The notes below the pieces were generated by a model. The model did not search any database. It had not been told where the DNA came from and saw nothing but the letters and a program-made list of their open reading frames with translations. The position numbers and the translations under genes were made by a program. DNA of 64,000 bases, taken from the NCBI GenBank assembly GCA_963841855.1, contig CAWJEJ010000003.1:868001-932000 (forward strand), read 5' to 3'. Of the stretch, positions 58,158 to 64,000 are shown piece by piece. The first letter of the stretch is position 1; each line of letters opens with the position of its first letter. This stretch comes from CAXBBB01 sp963841855. GTDB taxonomy: Bacteria; Bacteroidota; Rhodothermia; Rhodothermales; BA12.

Positions 58158-60941
58158 CTACGCCTCCTCGTCCGGCGCCACGTCTTCGATGATTTCGCCA
58201 GCGATCGTGTCGGCGGCGTCCATCGCGACGTGTTCGGCGATGATGCCCGGCGCCAGTTCGGTCTCGGCGGCCTCTTCGCCTTCCTCCACGTCTTCGACGA
58301 TCAGCGGCGTCACGTCGGCGATAGCATCTCCGCTGCGGAGCGAGATCAGCCGTACGCCCTGGGTATTGCGGCCCAGCGTCGAGATGCTACCCGCGTCCAT
58401 GCGGATGATCGTGCCGTTCGAGGTGACGATCATCAGGTCGTGCTCGTCCGTCGCCGCTTTGAGGGCGACCAGGGCGCCGGTCTTGGTCGTCGTTTTCATC
58501 GTGATGATACCCTTTCCACCCCGGCTCTGCGCGCGGTACTCACCCAGGCGCGTGCGCTTACCGTAGCCGTTGGCCGAGATCGTGAGCACGTCGCGGTCCT
58601 CGTCGTGGCCTTCCATCACGATCATGCCGACGAGCGTCTCCTTTTCGCCCAGCGACATTCCGCGTACGCCGCGCGTGCCTCTGCCGGTCGAGCGAACGTC
58701 CTGCTCGTGAAAGCGGATCGAGCGTCCGCCCGACGAAGCCAGCATGACGTGCGAGTCGCCGTTGGTCTTGCGCGCGTCGAGCAGCTGATCGCCGGTGTCG
58801 ATGGCGATAGCGATGATGCCGTTGCTGCGCGGTCGGCTGAAGGCCTCGAGCGAGGTCTTGTTGACCAGCCCGTTGCGCGTCGCCATCAAGACGTAGTTGT
58901 CTTCCAAGAACTCCTCGTTCTCGAAATCGGCCTTTTTGATGCCCAGAACCGCGCGGACCCGGTCGTCGGCGTCGATCTGAATCAGGTTGCGGATGCTGCG
59001 GCCCTTGCCGGTCCTCGCGCCTTCGGGGATCTCGAACACGCGCAGCCAGAAGCACTTGCCGCTGTCGGTAAAGAAGAGCAGGTAGTCGTGGTTGGAGCAC
59101 GAGAACAGCTGCTCGACGTAGTCCTCGTCGCGCGTGCCCGCTCCGCGCGAGCCGACGCCGCCGCGTCCCTGCGTGCGGTACTCGACCAGGCTCGTGCGTT
59201 TGACCAGTCCCTGATGCGAGATCGTGACAACGACCTGCTCGTCGTCGATCATGTCTTCCATGATGAAATCGCCCCCGCCGTGGTAGTCGATGACCGTCCG
59301 GCGCGGATCGGCGAAGCGCTCGCGCACGTCGGTCAGCTCGGCGACGATGATCGCCATGCGCTCGCTGCGTGAGTCGAGGATGCCTTCCAACCGGGCGATT
59401 TCGGCCAGCACTTCGGCGTACTCGGCTTCGATCTTGGCGCGCTCCAATCCGGACAGGCGCGACAGGCGAAGGGCGAGAACGGCGTCGGCCTGGGCCTCGG
59501 ACAGTCCGAACATCGGCTGCCCGTCGGTGGGCAGTTGCAGGCGTTCGAGTTGCTGAACGGTCAGCTTCGACGGGAAGACGCCCGCGATCAGGTTGACGCG
59601 CGCCGCGTCGGTGTCGGCGCTGCCCCGGATGATGGCGATGACGGCGTCCAGGTGGTCGAGCGCAATCGTCAGGCCCTCCAAGATGTGCGCGCGCTCCTTG
59701 GCCTTACGCAACTCGAACTGTGTCCGCCGAACCACGACGTCGTGGCGGTGCTCGACGTAGTAGCCGATGCACTCTTTCAAGTTGAGCAGGCGCGGGCGCC
59801 CGGCGACCAGCGCCACCATGTTGACGCCGAACGTCTGCTGCAACTGCGACAGCTTGTACAGGTGGTTCTTGACGATGTCCGGGATCGCGTCTTTGCGCAG
59901 TTCGATCACGATGCGCATGCCGTCGCGGTCCGACTCGTCGCGCATGTCGCTGATGCCGTCGAGCCGCTTCTCGCGCGCCAGCATCGCGATCTTCTCGATC
60001 AGCGTCGACTTGTTGACCTGGTAGGGGATCTCGGTCACGATCAGCGCAAGCCTACCCGGGCGGATCTCTTCCTCGTGCATCTTGGCGCGCATGATTACGC
60101 GCCCTCTGCCGGTGTGGTACGCGTCCTTGACGCCCTGGTAGCCATAAATCGTGCCGCCGGTCGGGAAGTCGGGCGCGGGCAGGTGCGTCATCAGCCCGTC
60201 GATCGTGATGTCGGGATCGGCGATGTAGGCCGTGACCGCGTCGATGGCCTCGCCGATGTTGTGCGGCGGAATCTTCGTCGCCATACCGACCGCGATGCCG
60301 TCCGATCCGTTGACCAGAAGGTTGGGGTAGGCAGCGGGCAGCACGCTGGGTTCTTCGAGCGAGCCGTCGAAGTTCTCCTGGTAGTCGACCGTCTCCTTCT
60401 GGATGTCTTTCAACATCTCCTCGGCCAGACGCGTCAGGCGGGCTTCCGTATAGCGCATCGCCGCCGCGCTGTCGCCGTCGACACTACCGAAGTTGCCCTG
60501 CCCGTCGACGAGCGGGTAGCGCATCGAGAAGTCCTGCGCCATGCGGACCATCGTGTCGTAGACCGCCGTGTCGCCGTGCGGGTGGTACTTGCCCAGCACC
60601 TCGCCGACGATCCTAGCGCTCTTCTTGTGCGCCGATCCCGCAGACAGGCCCAGGTCGGACATGCCGTACATCACGCGCCGGTGGACGGGCTTCAAGCCGT
60701 CGCGCACGTCGGGCAGCGCGCGGCCGACAATGACCGACATCGAATAGTCGATGTACGACGAGCGCATCTCGTCGTCGATGTTGATCGGGATGATGCGGCG
60801 CGCGCTGTCGTCGTTGGCGTCTTCGAGCACTCCGGGTGCCGCACCGCCGGGAGGCAGCAGACCGCCGCCGTCGCCGGTTGCGTCGGGCGTTGCGCCCTGG
60901 TTTTCGTCGTCGAGGGGAGCGTCGTTTGGGTCCAGTTCCAT
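58158..60941 (-). CDS. gyrA: DNA gyrase subunit A
   Basis: A 927-residue protein. The breakage-reunion domain contains RALPDVRDGLKPVHRR, the quinolone-region helix KYHPHGDTAVYDTMVRMAQ and the catalytic Tyr at about residue 164 in MRYTEARL. The C-terminal beta-pinwheel carries a GyrA-box variant, QSRGGKG, and ends in an acidic tail. A 50-residue acidic extension precedes the conserved RRIIPINIDDEM. Thr occupies the position equal to E. coli Ser83, and Asp that of Asp87. The ATG at 60941 begins that acidic N-terminus; upstream codons run into a palindrome and are rejected. Confidence 0.96.
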   Translation of the reverse strand: MELDPNDAPLDDENQGATPDATGDGGGLLPPGGAAPGVLEDANDDSARRIIPINIDDEMRSSYIDYSMSVIVGRALPDVRDGLKPVHRRVMYGMSDLGLSAGSAHKKSARIVGEVLGKYHPHGDTAVYDTMVRMAQDFSMRYPLVDGQGNFGSVDGDSAAAMRYTEARLTRLAEEMLKDIQKETVDYQENFDGSLEEPSVLPAAYPNLLVNGSDGIAVGMATKIPPHNIGEAIDAVTAYIADPDITIDGLMTHLPAPDFPTGGTIYGYQGVKDAYHTGRGRVIMRAKMHEEEIRPGRLALIVTEIPYQVNKSTLIEKIAMLAREKRLDGISDMRDESDRDGMRIVIELRKDAIPDIVKNHLYKLSQLQQTFGVNMVALVAGRPRLLNLKECIGYYVEHRHDVVVRRTQFELRKAKERAHILEGLTIALDHLDAVIAIIRGSADTDAARVNLIAGVFPSKLTVQQLERLQLPTDGQPMFGLSEAQADAVLALRLSRLSGLERAKIEAEYAEVLAEIARLEGILDSRSERMAIIVAELTDVRERFADPRRTVIDYHGGGDFIMEDMIDDEQVVVTISHQGLVKRTSLVEYRTQGRGGVGSRGAGTRDEDYVEQLFSCSNHDYLLFFTDSGKCFWLRVFEIPEGARTGKGRSIRNLIQIDADDRVRAVLGIKKADFENEEFLEDNYVLMATRNGLVNKTSLEAFSRPRSNGIIAIAIDTGDQLLDARKTNGDSHVMLASSGGRSIRFHEQDVRSTGRGTRGVRGMSLGEKETLVGMIVMEGHDEDRDVLTISANGYGKRTRLGEYRAQSRGGKGIITMKTTTKTGALVALKAATDEHDLMIVTSNGTIIRMDAGSISTLGRNTQGVRLISLRSGDAIADVTPLIVEDVEEGEEAAETELAPGIIAEHVAMDAADTIAGEIIEDVAPDEEA

Positions 60942-61063
60942 GCAGGTACGAAAGGGCGTCGAAGGCAGCGGTGGCAGGGCCTTCGGGAGCCGCGAAAGGG
61001 GGAGGGTTCTTTGGCCGAAAGATACGAAAAAAGCGCCGCTAACGCCAGTTTTGAGCCATCTCA

Positions 61064-61098
61064 CAAACTTGCCAAGTCTCAACGACTTGGCAAGTTTG
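61064..61098. repeat. Perfect 15-bp stem palindrome between gyrA and the TPR gene
   Basis: The arms CAAACTTGCCAAGTC and GACTTGGCAAGTTTG enclose 5 nt. The two flanking genes diverge, so it cannot be a simple terminator of either. It is the same size and layout as the hairpin at 45445-45478 but different in sequence. Confidence 0.65.
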
Positions 61099-61170
61099 AA
61101 CCTCGACGAGCGACTATCCCGCATCTCGCGTGTCTCGTATCCTGACTGAAGGTCCAAACCGCTCTTGCCA

Positions 61171-62415
61171 ATGCTTCGCCTGCTCTTTCTCGCGCTCCTC
61201 GTCGCGCCCGTCGCCCTCGCCCAAGCGCCTGCCGACCCGCTCGTGACGGCCCGCGCGCTGATCGCCGATGGGGAGGCGCAGAGGGCGCTCGACCTACTCG
61301 CAAGCGATACGACGCAGGACGCCGCCTACCTGCGCGGATTGGCGCTGGCGGATCAGGCACGCTTTCCCGATGCATCGCAGGCATTTTCCCAAGCCGACAC
61401 GTCGAGCCGTAGGGTGCAGATGGCGTGGGCGAAGAGTTTGGAATCGGGCGGGCGGACGGACGAAGCGCGCAGCCTGCTCGCAAGGGCTTATGCCCAGGAC
61501 ACGACGCACACGTCGACCGCGTTGGCCTACGCACGTCATCTCGCCGGAACGCGCCGCTGGAACGAAGCCGAACCGGTCTATACAGCCCTCGTCCAGGCCG
61601 ATAGCGCAAACGCCTTCCTGCGTGCCCGCCTCGCCTACGTCCACCTGCAACAGGGCCGGACGGACGACGCCATCGTCGGCTACGAGATCGCGTTGCAACT
61701 CGACCCGTTCGACAAGTCGTCGCTGCTCGCTCTGACGCGCATCTACCTCGACAACGAAGCGCCCATCTCGGCCAAACGCTCGTTCGACCGGCTCATCGGC
61801 CGCCACTTCGACGACCCCGACGTGTGGCGCAGAGGCGGCGAGATCGAGATGAAACTCGAAAACTATCCCGCCGCTGTCGGGCACGTCCAGACCGCCGTCG
61901 CCCTGGGCGACACCGTCGGCCCGACGCTGCGGATGCTGGGCGCCGCGCACTACCTCAACCGCGACTATCCCAACGCCGACACGGTTCTCACGCGCGCCAT
62001 CCGCGTCCAAGCCGACGACTGGCTGACGGCCTACTACCTGGGCCTGACGCGTCTGGCGCTGAAAGAGTACGACACCGCGCGCGGCTGGCTCACCCGCACG
62101 ACCGAGCTGCTCGACCAGTACACGCTCGCCGAAGTGCACGGCTACCTCGGCCAGATCGACCAGGCTCAGGAGCGCTACTCGTCCGGCATCGCCCACTACA
62201 ACCTCGCCCGCGACCTCGACCCCGGACGCGCCGCCTTCCGCTACCGGCTCGCCACGCTCTACGACGCCTACTACGCCGACCGCGCCCGCGTCCGCCAGGC
62301 CTACGAGTCCTTCCTCGCGTCGGCCGACAGCAGCGCCCTGCCCGACGAGTATGTCCACGCCCAGGAGCGCCTGCGGCAGATGCGCGAGGAAGCGCACATG
62401 GGTGGGGAGCGGTGA
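61171..62415 (+). CDS. Secreted TPR-repeat protein
   Basis: A 414-residue protein with signal peptide MLRLLFLALLVAPVALAQA and about nine TPR-like helical pairs (ALAYARHLAGTRRWNEAEPVYTALVQADS, LRARLAYVHLQQGRTDDAIVGYEIALQLDP, and so on to EVHGYLGQIDQAQERYSSGIAHYNLARDLDP). It is a periplasmic scaffold by inference. Its TGA overlaps the GTG of the next gene by 4 bp, so both are likely made together. Confidence 0.82.
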   Translation: MLRLLFLALLVAPVALAQAPADPLVTARALIADGEAQRALDLLASDTTQDAAYLRGLALADQARFPDASQAFSQADTSSRRVQMAWAKSLESGGRTDEARSLLARAYAQDTTHTSTALAYARHLAGTRRWNEAEPVYTALVQADSANAFLRARLAYVHLQQGRTDDAIVGYEIALQLDPFDKSSLLALTRIYLDNEAPISAKRSFDRLIGRHFDDPDVWRRGGEIEMKLENYPAAVGHVQTAVALGDTVGPTLRMLGAAHYLNRDYPNADTVLTRAIRVQADDWLTAYYLGLTRLALKEYDTARGWLTRTTELLDQYTLAEVHGYLGQIDQAQERYSSGIAHYNLARDLDPGRAAFRYRLATLYDAYYADRARVRQAYESFLASADSSALPDEYVHAQERLRQMREEAHMGGER

Positions 62416-62966
62416 AGTGGCTGATCTCGCTTCTGATTTTGGGGTTGTTGGTGCTCGCCCTACCGACGGTGAAGAACCTCTACCTGTACGCGAACTATTA
62501 CCACGGCGCGCGCGGGTTGGAGCGCGTCTCTGGAGTGGACGGTGAGTTGGCAGGCGTGTGGGCAGGCACGTTCGACACCTACACGTGCGGTATGGATGAG
62601 CGGCACGACTTACGTCTCGTTATCGAGAATGATGGACGAGGCACGCTCACCGAAGTCTATAAATACGAGAGGATTTTCGACACGTCCCCTTCGCTCTACT
62701 CTTGGAGTTCGATGCTGCCGTTCGCGACGAAGTCCAGACGAATAGACCAGCGTCACGTCGAAGTCATTGGAAGCGAACTGATCGTCCATCCCCTTGTCGA
62801 CGAGTCGTACCGAGACACCTTCCACCTCCCTTTTCGAATCGAGGGCGATTCGATCCTCGTCGCATTCGGTGGTCTAGATCAGGCTGGTGGCGAGCCTGCC
62901 TGGGGGATGCCCGAGTCCGATCAACTCGTCGAACCGCGCGACCTGGTCGACTGGTGGGGACGCTGA
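62412..62966 (+). CDS. Membrane-anchored protein of unknown function
   Basis: A 184-residue protein starting with GTG inside the TPR stop codon. It has one N-terminal helix (VKWLISLLILGLLVLALPTVKNLYLY) and then a beta-rich domain (GELAGVWAGTFDTYTCGMDERHDLRLVIENDGRGTLTEVYKYERIF). The WxGxFDxYTC opening and paired strands suggest a lipocalin-like or small barrel fold. No family recognised. Confidence 0.55.
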   Translation: MKWLISLLILGLLVLALPTVKNLYLYANYYHGARGLERVSGVDGELAGVWAGTFDTYTCGMDERHDLRLVIENDGRGTLTEVYKYERIFDTSPSLYSWSSMLPFATKSRRIDQRHVEVIGSELIVHPLVDESYRDTFHLPFRIEGDSILVAFGGLDQAGGEPAWGMPESDQLVEPRDLVDWWGR

Positions 62967-63017
62967 GGTCGGCGCTGAAAAGAGAGCGGTTCGAGCCGAT
63001 TCCAGACTTGGAGGCTG

Positions 63018-63049
63018 TTGTGGATTCCTGCCTTCGCAGGAACGACGGT
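63018..63049. repeat. Short dispersed repeat (GTCATTCCTGCG type), copy 2, inverted
   Basis: GTTGTGGATTCCTGCCTTCG followed by CAGGAACGACGG is the reverse-complement relative of the repeat at 9822-9853, with its own internal palindrome CCTGCCTTCGCAGG. Confidence 0.6.
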
Positions 63050-63157
63050 AGCAAGAGAGGGAGCAGGTCGTCCAGACACAAAATCCGTACTGGTAGCGAC
63101 GAGGCATGCAACGTCAACGAGGTGTGTGACGGCGACACGAGTACGAGACGAAAGACC

Positions 63158-63320
63158 GGCCTCAGACGGACTGGCGAAAGAGACGCGAAGCGCAGGGAGC
63201 GTTCAGAAATGGTCCTGTTTGAGCATAGCGAGCTTGGACGATTTTAGCGACCGAAGTGCAGCGTCCGCCGGTGCGACGTAAGCCTTGATCCTTCGGTCCT
63301 TTTGTATCAAGACAAAAGGA
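63158..63320 (-). repeat. Dispersed intergenic repeat B, copy 2
   Basis: It is the inverted relative of 9921-10088. It begins GGCCTCAGACGG, contains CCTGTTTGAGC, GGACGATTT, AGCGACCG and CCTTGATC in the same order, and ends in a small palindrome around CTTTTGTATCAAGACAAAAG. The 62967-63385 gap contains only this and the short repeat at 63018. Confidence 0.6.
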
Positions 63321-63385
63321 CGGACAAGCATCGGTATCTCCTAGCTTGGCATCAGCGCGACGCATCGAACCGATTCAACCTCATC

Positions 63386-64000
63386 ATGGCCCAAAACCGC
63401 AACATCTACGACACCTCGCTTTTCGGTGCGCCAGGCCGCATCGTCGAGCCCGACAACCCGTTCCAGGCCATGATGGACCGCTTCGACGTAGCGGCAGGCA
63501 TCTTGGGATTGGACGACGGCACCTACCGCTACCTCTGCACTCCGGCGCACGTCCACATCACCAGTGTACCCGTGATGATGGACGACGGCAGGCTCGAAGT
63601 CTTCGAAGGCGTCCGCGTGATCCACAACACCACGTCCGGCCCCAGCAAAGGCGGCATCCGTTACGCGCCCGACATGACGCTCGACGAAGTCAAGGCGTTG
63701 GCGGCGTGGATGACGTGGAAGTGCGCCGTCGTCGACGTGCCGTTCGGCGGGGCCAAGGGCGGCATTCGGTGCGACGTGGCGGCGATGTCGATGGGCGAGG
63801 TCGAGCGGATGACGCGGCGCTACACGGCCAACCTGATCGACGTCTTCGGGCCCGACCGCGACATTCCGGCGCCCGACATGAACACCAACGCCCAGACGAT
63901 GGCGTGGATACTCGACACCTATTCGATGCACGCGCGCAAGACCGAGTACGCCGTCGTGACGGGAAAGCCGGTCGGCCTGGGCGGATCGGTCGGCAGGCGC
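63386..64000 (+). CDS. Glu/Leu/Phe/Val dehydrogenase, N-terminal part (cut by window end)
   Basis: 205 residues are visible. The N-terminal dimerisation domain contains TSGPSKGGIRYAPDM, the catalytic-site Lys in WMTWKCAVVDVPFGGAKGGIR, and DIPAPDMNTNAQTMAWILDTYS. GKPVGLGGSVGRR leads into the NAD-binding domain beyond the window. It catalyses reversible oxidative deamination of glutamate (gdhA-like). The ATG at 63386 gives a normal N-terminus (MAQNRNIYDTSLFG). Confidence 0.93.
   Translation, partial: MAQNRNIYDTSLFGAPGRIVEPDNPFQAMMDRFDVAAGILGLDDGTYRYLCTPAHVHITSVPVMMDDGRLEVFEGVRVIHNTTSGPSKGGIRYAPDMTLDEVKALAAWMTWKCAVVDVPFGGAKGGIRCDVAAMSMGEVERMTRRYTANLIDVFGPDRDIPAPDMNTNAQTMAWILDTYSMHARKTEYAVVTGKPVGLGGSVGRR

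Noticed and set aside
60567..60570. Thr at the GyrA position equal to E. coli Ser83 as a quinolone-resistance mutation
   Set aside because: Thr is a normal wild-type residue there in several bacteria, and Asp is kept at the Asp87 position.
59535..61145. A 536-codon plus-strand frame opposite gyrA
   Set aside because: It is the antisense shadow of gyrA in GC-rich DNA, with Arg/Val/Asp-rich composition and no domain.
1..64000. CRISPR arrays, rRNA, tRNA and riboswitches
   Set aside because: No regularly spaced direct repeats, rRNA cores, cloverleaf-like segments or known riboswitch motifs were noticed by eye; a covariance-model scan was not possible.

Overview
The window is high-GC bacterial DNA carrying about 58 genes on both strands. 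Gene content points to a Rhodothermota-like (Bacteroidota-related) organism. There is a TonB-dependent receptor followed by a DUF4249 lipoprotein, a protein with a type IX secretion (T9SS) C-terminal domain, an RHS remnant, a FecR-like protein, many lipoproteins ending in an L-x-A-C lipobox, and few recognisable Shine-Dalgarno sites. This is inference from gene families; no rRNA or tRNA gene was seen. Overlapping ATGA/GTGA stop-start junctions are common.

Layout. 1-2500: 3' part of a TonB receptor and its DUF4249 partner. 2526-4115: DUF421 protein and a Ca2+/Na+ antiporter. 4140-9664 (minus strand): a flagellar block, flgB-flgC-orf87-fliE and then fliF-fliG-fliH. The two units are each preceded by the same sigma-54 type -24/-12 sequence at the same distance. 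9665-10283: dispersed repeats. 10284-12703: a YqiJ/NfeD-like and flotillin (YqiK-like) pair. 12684-20752: phosphatase lipoprotein, a broken toxin-antitoxin pair, GH3 lipoprotein, two tandem outer-membrane barrels (one frameshifted), ABC exporter, prmC. 20814-27252: AP2-like protein, GH13 enzyme, DUF493, GDPD lipoprotein, a 225-bp MITE, Kef-type antiporter. 27383-33031: T9SS-domain protein, frameshifted htpX, DUF5362-like protein, acylphosphatase, phenylalanine 4-hydroxylase, and two tandem EutN/CcmL microcompartment vertex proteins. 33079-39872: folP, cdaA, pcm, then a second NfeD-like/flotillin locus interrupted by an SGNH hydrolase and a DUF3667 protein. 40249-43400: glycosyltransferase, FecR-like protein, sorbosone-dehydrogenase-like lipoprotein. 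43390-44770: a decaying RHS tip and downstream membrane partner, damaged by a nonsense codon, a MITE and a second stop. 44955-50188: GNAT, hisE, hisG, TolC, MlaC, glycosyltransferase. 50564-57911: large membrane protein, two-component pair, secreted protein, degenerate hybrid kinase. 58158-64000: gyrA, TPR protein, hypothetical protein, and the start of a Glu/Leu dehydrogenase.

The most notable signals are the twin sigma-54 flagellar promoters, the RHS locus whose pre-insertion reading frame can be reconstructed exactly across a TA-flanked MITE, the orphan EutN/CcmL pair, two flotillin loci within 30 kb, and several families of small mobile or palindromic repeats. Four genes (parE-like toxin, outer-membrane barrel, T9SS-domain protein, htpX) carry one small indel each. 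These are either real pseudogenes or assembly errors, and raw reads would decide.
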